Shown here in pieces: positions 1 through 7,740 of a stretch of DNA of 14,308 nucleotides; within the stretch, counting starts at the first letter, position 1; each line of letters opens with the position of its first letter. Position numbers and translations under genes: made by a program. The stretch is from Amoeboradix gromovi. Lineage: Eukaryota; Sanchytriomycota; Sanchytriomycetes; Sanchytriales; Sanchytriaceae. The stretch covers positions 1-14,308 of the forward strand of contig JADGIF010000213.1 in assembly GCA_018985225.1 (NCBI GenBank), in the 5' to 3' direction. A model generated the notes under the pieces. That model saw nothing but the letters and a program-made list of their open reading frames with translations, searched no databases and was not told the origin of the DNA.

Positions 1-413
1 AGTTGATTGGTAAATATTTATTTATTTTTTCGTCTAATCATGATAATTAATTAATTCCAATAAAATTAAAAGCTGATGTTGTTAGTGTCTCAAATATGAA
101 AAGTTAGGAGAATCTCTCCTTAATATATTCGACTTAAAGGGTTTATAATTTCAATTAAGCAAGTGTCTTTTTGGCGATAACTATGCTTTAGAAAGGGTTT
201 CTAAGAGGCAAAAAAAGTACTCAGTTTGAGTGCCATAAATCAGCACAGGGACTCAACTTTACTATTGCGACCTGGATTAGTGTGCTGGCATAATCTTGAA
301 CTTCTACTAGATTCTCTAGTATTCTATCATTTTTGGCCAACTATGGTATCAAATAGCGTTTTTATGGCGTGCTGCAACTCATGCAGTATTGGATAAAAAA
401 GATAACACGGGGT
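1..413. other. 5' flank of first Cys-rich family gene
   Basis: AT-rich stretch with no convincing coding frame on either strand. Two small perfect hairpins are visible: AGGAGA/TCTCCT with a 3-nt loop at 106-120, and TACTAGA/TCTAGTA with a 3-nt loop at 305-321. I saw no clear TATA box close to the gene start. Confidence 0.4.
305..321. repeat. 7-bp inverted repeat upstream of first Cys-rich gene
   Basis: TACTAGA, TTC, TCTAGTA form a perfect 7-bp stem with a 3-nt loop, about 95 bp upstream of the preferred ATG. It could be a protein-binding palindrome, but an AT-rich sequence yields such palindromes by chance. Confidence 0.3.
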
Positions 414-1514
414 ATGATGATGCAGCTTTTACATTCAATTTTGTTTGCTAAAATTATTGTTCCAACAGGGCTTCTAGATGATCTAACTCTTGCTGTTGAA
501 ATAGCGGGACCTGATATCCTAGCGCAATGCTTTAAAGACGCCAAGCTAAATGACTGTCATACTAACAATCTACCTTATGAATTAGTCGCAGCTGTTGAAA
601 ATGCTGGCAAGATCTTTAAATCGGTTTTATATTCTAGAGACTCAAAGGTAACTCCTGAAGCGTTTAAAAGACTACAGTCAATACAAAATTATTTTTTTGA
701 TGAAGATCTAAATTGTCCGCTGGATTTTAACGCAGCGCTTACTTGTCATAACCTATTGAAAAGAAATATAATATCTAACGATGAAAAACCCGATCCAACC
801 TCTGGACTGAGTTATATTGAGGAGGCCTTCGAAATGGGCACAGGGACCAGTGGAGAGGCTGGAGTGATCCCGGACAATCAACCAAAAAATTTGAGAGGAA
901 AAAAAAGAATGAAAGGAATTAGAGTAGCAACGAGTGGATGCAAAAGTGTTTTATTATTTGTTGGAATACTGGTTCTTCTTGGAAGTATTGGTGGGATAGC
1001 CTTTGGAAGCTATGAAATCGCTCAAAGGCAAAACCCTGTGGACATTGCTGAAGATGTCTTATTAACCCATTGCAATTGGGATTATTCTTGTAACGCTGGT
1101 GTGAACCTTCCGAAAACCAGGACGAATACTTATTGGATTTCCGTGTCTACTTGTCAAATTCCGTATCAGTGCTCTAACCCTAGTTACGATAGTTTTGGCA
1201 ACCGTTACTATTCAACATGTTACACACCGGGCTGTTATGTCCCTCAACAGAAAACAGACGTTATCACAATTAAATACGTGGATAGAATCACTGGCAAAGT
1301 ACTTGAAGATGCACTAAACAATGAAATTGGATTGGGATTGTGTCGTGTTTATAACCTAGGGGATGAAAAGGATCCTAATGTATGTAGAGGTTATGAAAGA
1401 ACTGCACAACGCTTGAAGAAAAAGAGAGACCGGTGGTGGGGACTAGTTGCTCCTTCGATACTTTTATTCTTTGTAGGCATTGGAATAGTGGTTGCTGGTA
1501 GCTGCGCCACCTGA
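414..1514 (+). CDS. Cys-rich two-transmembrane protein, family copy A
   Basis: Unrecognised family; function unknown. The frame is open further upstream (ATGs at 381, 414, 417, 420). I favour 414-420 because the ATG at 420 aligns exactly with the start of copy B at 1708. Residues below count from 414 (366 aa). A hydrophobic leader (LLHSILFAKII) is followed by the shared block GLLDDLTLAVEIAGPD, then a domain with four cysteines (39, 48, 101, 111). A basic stretch (GKKRMKGIR) precedes a Gly-rich transmembrane segment (about 178-199). A loop domain carries eight cysteines (220, 226, 247, 253, 269, 274, 310, 324) and the motif YVDRITGKVLEDAL. A basic KKKRDRWW motif leads into a C-terminal transmembrane helix ending in GSCAT. 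It lies in tandem with copy B, 193 bp apart. The gene is certain by length and homology to copies B and C. Surface or secretory-pathway location is inferred. Confidence 0.9.
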   Translation: MMMQLLHSILFAKIIVPTGLLDDLTLAVEIAGPDILAQCFKDAKLNDCHTNNLPYELVAAVENAGKIFKSVLYSRDSKVTPEAFKRLQSIQNYFFDEDLNCPLDFNAALTCHNLLKRNIISNDEKPDPTSGLSYIEEAFEMGTGTSGEAGVIPDNQPKNLRGKKRMKGIRVATSGCKSVLLFVGILVLLGSIGGIAFGSYEIAQRQNPVDIAEDVLLTHCNWDYSCNAGVNLPKTRTNTYWISVSTCQIPYQCSNPSYDSFGNRYYSTCYTPGCYVPQQKTDVITIKYVDRITGKVLEDALNNEIGLGLCRVYNLGDEKDPNVCRGYERTAQRLKKKRDRWWGLVAPSILLFFVGIGIVVAGSCAT

Positions 1515-1519
1515 AAGTA

Positions 1520-1525
1520 AATAAA
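1520..1525 (+). terminator. Candidate polyadenylation signal of copy A
   Basis: AATAAA begins only 6 nt after the stop codon of copy A. The same placement recurs at copy B, where the hexamer overlaps the stop, which supports a very short 3' UTR. The hexamer alone is weak evidence in AT-rich DNA. Confidence 0.4.
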
Positions 1526-1678
1526 TTTAGTTTATTGGATTATTGTACCATTTTGCTATGGCATCAGACTGGATGTTGAATATTTTTATATTGTCCCATA
1601 ATTCTGTGATTATGATGCGAGAAATTCTTCAATAATCATGTGCTTGTTTCCAATCGCGCAAACTAATGGCTTTGAGCT

Positions 1679-1686
1679 TATAAATA
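1679..1686 (+). promoter_or_regulatory. TATA box candidate of copy B
   Basis: A consensus TATAAATA lies in the 193-bp spacer between copies A and B, only 21 nt before the ATG at 1708. With usual TATA-to-start spacing, transcription would begin almost at the ATG. That implies a nearly leaderless mRNA, a spliced leader, or use of a downstream start. Confidence 0.45.
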
Positions 1687-1707
1687 GATCCAGTAGAAAG
1701 AAGGCAC

Positions 1708-2709
1708 ATGTTAGTGTTGCTAGCTACATTTTTATCAGAAATCGCAATTCCTAATGGGTTGTTGCAGGATCTCTCTTTGGCTGTTGAAATGGCTGGTCCG
1801 GATAAGTTACTGCAATGCGCAAGAGATGAAAATCTGGACCACTGCGAAATTCAAGGCTTGAAACACGATTCAATTGAAGCTATTAAAACAACTGCCGCTA
1901 TTTTAAGATACTATCAAGATAATGATGGATTGACAGCTACTCCAGATACATTAAGAACCGTAGTTCAAATAAAAAGACAATTGGTAGACAATAATGTCAA
2001 TGCTGGTAAATGTCCAATGACATACAGTCAGGCTTTTACTTGTCCTCGATTGAAGAAAAGAAAACTTTATGATGTGGAATCGTATCAGTCAATGGATGTT
2101 CAAGGGCCAGAAGTGACAGTATACGATACCATAAGTACGAGGCGTACAAAAAACAGAGGTATCAGAACAGCCGGAAGCTCGTGCGGTAACGCTCTTATAT
2201 TTGTTGGAATAGTTGTACTTCTAGCAAGTATTGCGGGCATGTCTTTTGGGACTGTTAAAATCATATCTTATGATGATCCTATACAAAATGCACATGACAC
2301 ATTAAGATCTCACTGTAAATTTCGTTTTGGATGCAAGCCTGGAATTAACTTACCAGAAACTAAAACTACCCTTCAATGGTATCCTGGCTACTATAGTAAT
2401 CCATGTGGATCGGAAAACCCATGTTCTATTTGGATTCCTCCTCATCAAGAGGCCATTGTCACCCGTATCAAATACATTGATGAAACCACTGGCAAAGTGC
2501 TTGATCCTACCCTGGCTGATGAAATTGGTTTAGATCTATGTCATGTGTACAATGATGGGGATACTAATGATGTTCCGACATGTCTGAAATATGCCACCGT
2601 TGAAAACAATTTAAAAAGAAAGCAAAGGAAATGGTGGATATTAGTTGGACCATCTATCGCAGCAGCTGTTACAGGGATTGGAATGATATTTGGTGGTGCT
2701 TGCAGTTAA
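1708..2709 (+). CDS. Cys-rich two-transmembrane protein, family copy B
   Basis: A 333-aa paralogue of copy A. It starts at an ATG with a signal-like leader (MLVLLATFLSEIAIP), then the shared block GLLQDLSLAVEMAGPD. The N-terminal four-Cys domain has cysteines at 37, 46, 102 and 112. A basic run (RRTKNRGIR, about 145-153) precedes transmembrane segment 1 (about 162-182). The loop domain (about 183-305) has six cysteines (203, 209, 233, 239, 278, 292), lacking the third Cys pair present in copies A and C. It keeps the signature YIDETTGKVLDPTLADEIGL. The stretch KRKQRKWW leads into transmembrane segment 2 (about 310-330). Shared order and motifs with copy A show tandem duplication. Function and topology are not known; a signal peptide is probable but the leader could be a retained anchor. 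Confidence 0.92.
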   Translation: MLVLLATFLSEIAIPNGLLQDLSLAVEMAGPDKLLQCARDENLDHCEIQGLKHDSIEAIKTTAAILRYYQDNDGLTATPDTLRTVVQIKRQLVDNNVNAGKCPMTYSQAFTCPRLKKRKLYDVESYQSMDVQGPEVTVYDTISTRRTKNRGIRTAGSSCGNALIFVGIVVLLASIAGMSFGTVKIISYDDPIQNAHDTLRSHCKFRFGCKPGINLPETKTTLQWYPGYYSNPCGSENPCSIWIPPHQEAIVTRIKYIDETTGKVLDPTLADEIGLDLCHVYNDGDTNDVPTCLKYATVENNLKRKQRKWWILVGPSIAAAVTGIGMIFGGACS

Positions 2710-2714
2710 ATAAA
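2709..2714 (+). terminator. Polyadenylation signal overlapping the stop of copy B
   Basis: The TAA stop (2707-2709) is followed directly by ATAAA, so an AATAAA hexamer begins on the last base of the stop. If used, cleavage would leave a 3' UTR of some 15-30 nt. Confidence 0.4.
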
Positions 2715-2866
2715 CCTTTTAACATCATTCTACAATAGCTATTCATACTGACATTTGATCCAGTCAGAATGACTCTAAACCTTTCAAGATATACATCCCT
2801 AAAACTGAATCTTTTTTAAGTAAAAATGACTCGAGCGTAGTGAATGCTGGAGGGTAATTGAAATAG

Positions 2867-4050
2867 ACTTGTAAGATTTGTGTTTTAGACACATGCTCTC
2901 TATTTCCTTGGAGTCTCATTGGTCTTCCTCTTGTCTATTCCGTTATGTACGATACAGGATATTCCAATTTGTCAATTTCTAAAATTCATAATAAATATTT
3001 TGCATCTGAAATGTAATGAAATATTAGAGATTTGCTTCTGGAGAGAGATCGGTGTATGGAAATCAAATGTTTGACTGCTGTTTAGGCAGCAAAGGATAAG
3101 ACTACAAAACTTGTAGAAATAAGGAGAAACTTAAATTTGACATCTCATATGACGCATTTTATGAAATTGAACGGGCAATACTAGATTATGGACTGTGAGG
3201 TGTCATTCATAGCACTAAGGACAGAATGGCATATTTAAGTATGAAATAAAACATCCTGCTTGAAGATCTTATTACATTGAAAGAGACCCATAATCAGATT
3301 AGAGATGGGCTTACACAAAGTATTTGGACTTATTTGCAGAGATTTTGAGCCGGATAAGAGGGTTTCATTTTGGAAGACATAGTTCGTGATATTGTTGAGG
3401 AAAGGCACAAAATGATCCGTGTGGGTACTTTCCCCCATAACGATTTTTAGAGAATTTGGGGCACCACAAACCAAACGCAATTTGGCATTTGATTCAACTA
3501 GACTATGAAGTCGGCGTTATGGGTAAGAAAAGTAGTTTATTGCGCCGACAAGAAGAACATCTACAAGACAGACCACTCTATCTTGATGCTTCGTTACAAT
3601 TAATTGAAAGGTTGAAAAGTCCTCAATGTTAATGCTAAATGAAATTGATCCAGTGTTTGCCACATTAGTGCAAATTACCCTGTAATCCGGAGATATGGCA
3701 GTTATGCACATTTCAGTTTATTGGACATATTGAAGGATTTCCAAACATGGAACCAAAGATCTATGGCTGGTTTCAGAAAAGTATTTTGTAAGCGCCAGCA
3801 GCTGAGTTTGCTTGTTATGCCAAACTTCATAGCGAAATCCATTTGAGCTTTGTCATTCAAAATTCATCAGAAGACTATCAAAATGAAAACGTTGAGTTGC
3901 GATTTGGAATTCAAGTTTTAAATGAAAACAATGTAGTAAAAAGACCTTTGCGGTTAGCCTGTTTATGGTTTTGATGTGCCGAATTTGCAATTGCAATCTT
4001 GTGGCCAGATTCAAGTATTGTGTCACCCAATAATCATATGACTATCTCAT
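2867..4050 (+). pseudogene. Decayed coding region of unknown family
   Basis: No intact ORF, but coding-like plus-strand frames run end to end with lesions. They are: 2867-3013; a 116-codon frame 3100-3450 interrupted by TGA 3196, TAA 3247, TGA 3346 and TAA 3355; an open frame 3441-3629; a frame from 3626 with TAA at 3683; and an open frame 3792-3971. Visible peptides include EGFILEDIVRDIVEERHK, LENLGHHKPNAIWHLIQLDY and ENVELRFGIQVLNENNVV, which look like ordinary protein. I do not recognise the family and cannot say whether it was one gene or two. It ends just upstream of the nuclease gene on the same strand. Some gaps might be ultrashort introns, but the several stops in one otherwise continuous frame favour decay. 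Confidence 0.5.
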
Positions 4051-4084
4051 ATCATGAATTCAAGTGGCACTCACCCCTTTTCTC

Positions 4085-5080
4085 ATGAAGTGCGAGTTAT
4101 TGAATCTAATAGCATGTAGTAGCTTAGGCTCTGCGTTCCTTAATCCATCAGTAAGAGTTTCAAAATATCCTTGTGTAAGTCCTCAAGACAGTCATCGAAG
4201 AGTTGTACCTCAAGTCAAATGCGCAAGCATGGGATCCCAAAATCCTACAAGCGATGATAATTGTGGATGCTTAATAGATAAAACAGCCTTCGCAGATGTT
4301 GGAATCAATAATATAATTGATTATGATCATAGCTATCCTAAAAGTGTTCAGCCAAATGAAGCAACTTCTGCTTGTAATCGGTGTCTTCCCGATTTACCGC
4401 ACAGTCGTGAAGGAAGAATTACTAATCTAATCAAATTGATAATGAAGAATCATAAAATAAAAGACCTTGACCGTGTTGTCCGCCTGGCTCAGTTAATATT
4501 CGATTATAGACCTAATCCTAGAAATGTGCCCAACTATAAGACAAATAAAAGACACCTTTACCTGCTGGAAAAGATTATCTACGATGGAAAGATATTGGAT
4601 AGATATACTGGTACGTTGTATGAGCCGGGTAAAGAATATCGCAATCCAACGCTTTCTGTAGAACATCTTGTACCAGGATCTGTTGCAAACTTGAAAGCCA
4701 CAAAGAGTGATCTTCACAATCTGATACCAGTTGAACTGGAAGTAAACTTAGCAAGGAAATCCTTTCCTTTTGCAAAAGATAAAAGTGACAAAAGTGAGGT
4801 TGTAGGAAATGATCGGATGGTAATTAGGGATGAAATTAAGGGGTTCATAGCTAGAAGCGTATTGTATATCATTACCATGTATTATGAAGATTTAGTCGAT
4901 TTGGAGAGCTTTGGAATAGATAAAATTGGCGATATCAAAACATTTGTTAGATGGTGCGAAATGTATCCGCCAGACGAGAACGAAAAATTACGCAACAATT
5001 TAATCGAGGAAATTCAAATGAGCAGAAATCCCTTTATTGACAACCCTGAATTATGCAAGTTAGTGTTGGCTTTACAGTAA
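4085..5080 (+). CDS. Secreted endonuclease I-family nuclease (beta-beta-alpha-metal)
   Basis: Predicted 331-aa nuclease of the endonuclease I family (EndA/Vvn type), which cleaves DNA and often RNA with one divalent metal ion. The core has the signature SVEHLVPGS, in which E193-H194 match the metal ligand and general base of the family. It is followed by DLHNLIPVELEVNLARKSF with the helix Asn (about N221) as the likely second metal ligand. The C-terminal half shows the family's arterial features: an IARSVLYI helix, WCEMYPPDENEKLRNN, and the closing RNPFIDNPEL (about 314-323). The ATG at 4085 starts a signal-like leader (MKCELLNLIACSSLGSAF). The frame is open upstream to 4064 without an ATG. 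The product is longer than typical bacterial EndA because of an N-terminal Cys-containing region of about 100 residues. Secretion is inferred. Catalytic residues look intact, so it is probably active. Confidence 0.88.
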   Translation: MKCELLNLIACSSLGSAFLNPSVRVSKYPCVSPQDSHRRVVPQVKCASMGSQNPTSDDNCGCLIDKTAFADVGINNIIDYDHSYPKSVQPNEATSACNRCLPDLPHSREGRITNLIKLIMKNHKIKDLDRVVRLAQLIFDYRPNPRNVPNYKTNKRHLYLLEKIIYDGKILDRYTGTLYEPGKEYRNPTLSVEHLVPGSVANLKATKSDLHNLIPVELEVNLARKSFPFAKDKSDKSEVVGNDRMVIRDEIKGFIARSVLYIITMYYEDLVDLESFGIDKIGDIKTFVRWCEMYPPDENEKLRNNLIEEIQMSRNPFIDNPELCKLVLALQ

Positions 5081-5192
5081 ATCATTATGGATTTTACAGC
5101 CTTTGTATCGTGTTAGTAAATAATTTATGTACAAGTTCGATTTATTTCATCTTTCCAATAATAACTATCTTAAAATGAACCAAGATGGATGG

Positions 5193-5800
5193 TTAAAAGT
5201 TTGGCGGCATTGCTAGACCTGTACTATTACATACATTTTGCTCAATTAAATTTTTCTTCAATGCTAGTCTAAACACACGTCTACGTTAAATGTGAAGAAT
5301 TCGAAAATCATCAAGATTTCAAACCCCACACTTCTCAAGTGTAGACAACTTTGGGAGATACCATTTGAGCATGTTCTTGCCTACATTATTTTGAAGTACC
5401 TGGATTGATATCTCTATGGTCTTGGTGACCGCATTGCTGACAATTGACGCAAAGATTGCAGCTACTACAAGTGTTGGACACATCATATTATTTTGAATGG
5501 TCGCAACTCTAATGAACTTTGAGTTCTTTTCATTTCCGCATATTCTGATGCGATAAAATTGCTCCAAGTCGTAGATGTGCAAAGTGTTGAATGGTGACAA
5601 AATACCAGTACCAATACAAAGAAGTCCTATGATATTGAGAGTTGTTTATTTTTTGTCTTTTTCATTTTCACGCCAACGGTTTCTCCTAGTATTAACTCGT
5701 TAAAAGTCCTGATTTCCGAGAAAATCGAGAATTCCCACAGAGAAACTAGCAGTGCTAGATGCTCCGTTACAGTGATTGCTCACGCTTTCACTACCCTGAG
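5193..5800 (-). pseudogene. Broken membrane-protein-like reading frame
   Basis: On the minus strand an open frame of about 100 codons (roughly 5319-5630) contains hydrophobic segments (LNIIGLLCIGTGILSPF and MCPTLVVAAIFASIVSNAV). After a TGA at 5319-5321 and a TAA about 50 nt on, the same frame continues with coding-like sequence (RVFRLALKKNLIEQNVCNST) to a TAA at 5193-5195. Upstream, another frame reads ALLVSLWEFSIFSEIRTFNE toward about 5800. A GT-AG segment of 51 nt would remove both downstream stops in frame, so a spliced gene is possible. No ATG fits the main frame. Family unknown. Confidence 0.4.
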
Positions 5801-5829
5801 GCGGGATTAAATAAGGATGTATATACTTG

Positions 5830-6110
5830 ATGTATATGTTCCTTGCTGTCATATGATCTCTATCTGTCTTCAAATGACACTTTGTACAGGTTCAGGTTTC
5901 TAAATTAGTTTTCTTTAGAGTCCCACACCTTGTACATAGCATCGAATTTGTTCCTTGGTGCCATGTGGTCCTTGTCCACTTCCAGAGTGCCACATATTGT
6001 ACATGGCATCAAATTTCCGTGTTTGGATCAGCTTATCAGTCTGAGACGAATGTATGCTGTATCCGCTAGTTATTTCTTTAGAATTGATTTACCACTTTTG
6101 AAAAGGAAAA
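5830..6110 (-). pseudogene. Relic of a repeat-containing protein
   Basis: Minus-strand frames across the 67-bp repeat read as related peptides. One (INSKEITSGYSIHSSQTDKL... into KFDAMYNMWHSGSGQ) runs about 57 codons to a TAA. A second frame carries CTICGTLEVDKDHMAPRN followed by KFDAMYKVWDSKEN and then stops. The repeat spacing of 67 is not a multiple of three, so one frame cannot hold all units. No start codon or family could be assigned. It may belong with the membrane-like relic just downstream on the same strand. Confidence 0.4.
5839..6025. repeat. Imperfect tandem repeat of about 67 bp
   Basis: The string GAGTCCCACACCTTGTACAT at 5918 recurs as GAGTGCCACATATTGTACAT at 5985 (spacing 67). 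The block TTCCTTG(C/G)TG(T/C)CAT at 5839 recurs at 5951. A third, more diverged unit (TGACACTTTGTACAGG) lies near 5875. Read on the minus strand the units encode related peptides (KFDAMYNMWHSG and KFDAMYKVWDSKEN, with DKDHMAPRN between). This suggests a former protein repeat of about 22 residues that has acquired an indel. Confidence 0.6.
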
Positions 6111-6193
6111 ATATCGAGTGTTTAAGCTATTAGAAAAATCTGGAAAAGTCTTGAAATTATACAAAAATGCATACAAATTCGCGATAAATGATT

Positions 6194-7240
6194 TATTCAA
6201 GAAAACAATCGAGCTGTTCCCCTGAAATGTTTTCTACAGAACAGTCTCCAACTTCTATTCGAGCAGCCAATTCTTTATTGTATGGATGTCCTGTATGCCC
6301 ATTTAACACTTCTACTGGAACTTCAACTACCCTTGGAACCTAAATACAGCAACCTTCAACATATTTGCACTTCTTACCCTGTTTGTTGCACTTTTCGACA
6401 CGACATGAACATACGAATTTATAACCAGTTACTGGTTTTACTGTTGGATAGCTGTATCCTCCGGGCATATGTGCCGGAATTTACAAATTCCTAAGGACTT
6501 TTTTGCGTTCTGCTTATTATGCTCTGAATATTTCCATGAATTAACAGCAACAAAAGCACCATATAAGCTTCCGCTAGCCGAAAAAATAGCTAGTATATCT
6601 ACAACTTTCCACGTTTTAGGTAGACCATGCTATATTCTTATAGGAGACTTCAACATGATCGGTAACCTACCATTATTGGACAACTGAGAAACAAATTCAG
6701 GATTAAGTACAATCTCAAGATCTTCACGTGTTGCTCCAAGGTTCTTTTGTCTTTACTCAATCTGCTGCGCTTCTGTATAATTAAGCCGTGATCAGTGTCT
6801 TGTTTTACGTTTTGAAGAATAGCGTTCGCTTTCTCTCAGTTTCATGATTTCACCTGGGCAATATAAATTCACATCAGATTTAATTCGGCTATTGCACAGA
6901 ATAGATTTAGCAAATTCTAGAAATTCATGTAAAATTCTTTTATCACTTGGATTTAGTGCGGCAATATTGACAGATTCCAAACACTCTTCAGAAATGCATC
7001 CAGAACATCAGACTTAGCAACTTTGTCCAGCACTTTAGTAACAGTGTCATAAAGTTTATTCTTCAAGCGCAAATTACTCTCAAATTCAAGCAAGGCTCTG
7101 GCTGCCTCTTCTTCTTTTTCTGACATTGGCTCCTAACCATCAGATTTCAAATACCTTTTGAAAGTATCAGTGCCTCCAGAGCAACAGCCCTTTGAAAGCA
7201 GCCCAGGATCTTCAGATGCGTGTAAAAGCTTCTCAAATGT
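6194..7240 (-). pseudogene. Pseudogene of the Cys-rich two-transmembrane family, copy D
   Basis: Minus-strand sequence aligns along much of the family defined by copies A-C. In order: KLYDTVTKVLDKVAKSDVL matches the N-terminal helix; GCISEECLESVNIAAL matches the first Cys domain; WKVVDILAIFSASGSLYGAF matches transmembrane segment 1; CKFRHICPEDTA matches the start of the loop domain (compare CKFRFGCKPGI in copy B); CSCRVEKC, then C-x6-C and VEGC match the loop cysteines. Lesions: frameshifts near 7001 and 6454, in-frame stops TAG about 7139, TGA 6792-6794, TAA 6753-6755, TAG 6630-6632 and TAG 6340-6342. The frame ends at TAA 6194-6196 before the second transmembrane segment, which is missing. 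A 36-nt GT-AG stretch could splice out the TGA at 6792 but not the other lesions. It is a real relic, inverted relative to its three relatives. Confidence 0.8.
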
Positions 7241-7499
7241 TGAAAACATGTTTTTGTGGCAGTTATATTCACGTAATCATCAATACTTTCTGTCAACAGT
7301 TGTGATTGTCGCTCAGAAAACGCCGGTTTATAAAGTACCCGTCATTATTGGCCTCAGAGCTATGTTTCTCCTCTGGACTTTGGAAGATGCATATGGCACA
7401 ACGAAAAACATTATCATGGAGCGTGACCTGGGGTGCAAAGGTATCACACATGTACTAATCCCATGGTTTCAGATAAGTCCCTTGTTCGCAAATTGCCAT
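7241..7499 (-). pseudogene. Coding trace upstream of copy D, possibly its lost 5' part
   Basis: From an ATG at 7499 a minus-strand frame reads MAICEQGTYLKPWD, a TAG, then CDTFAPQVTLHDNVFRCAIC and SPEEKHSSEANNDGYFINRR before a stop near 7305. A second frame (FSERQSQLLTESIDDYVNIT) follows, and a third (TFEKLLHASEDPGLL) runs into copy D through one TAG. The Cys pairs hint at a small metal-binding or disulfide domain, but none is identifiable. It may be a longer N-terminus of copy D or a separate dead gene. Confidence 0.3.
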
Positions 7500-7740
7500 A
7501 AATAGTTTTTCATGAGTGTATTGCAGGACAGGATTTGTAACGGTCTATTAATGAGTAGTCGAAAGGTAGTCCGGAGATGAAGTAGAAGATTAAAGTTCTT
7601 CCTGCATTGGCTGCAAGATGCAAGAAGCCGAGTGATATTATCGTTTTAAATGAATATATTTTAGCCGTGGGAGATAGGAGTCCTAAGCTGGAGTATCGAT
7701 AATAAGAATCATACTACGACAGGTCTCCTCACGAAACTGA
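7500..7740 (+). other. 5' flank of copy C with coding-like fragments
   Basis: No intact gene. The plus strand holds a short open frame (LAARCKKPSDIIVLNEYILA, about 7600-7700) that stops at TAA near 7700. Another frame, open from 7665, continues into copy C but lacks an ATG. These may be remains of a longer 5' region or chance frames. Confidence 0.3.

Noticed and set aside
3235-3711. Two minus-strand open frames (3235-3480 and 3517-3711)
   Set aside because: They could be coding, but the plus strand of the same region gives longer runs of protein-like sequence spanning both. I judged the plus strand to be the real relic; confidence is moderate.
6282-6687. Plus-strand open frames of about 70 codons
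   Set aside because: Antisense to the transmembrane and Cys-loop parts of the copy D pseudogene.
7158-7505. 115-codon plus-strand open frame
   Set aside because: It starts at TTG, not ATG, and lies antisense to the coding traces around copy D. No recognisable motif, so treated as a shadow.
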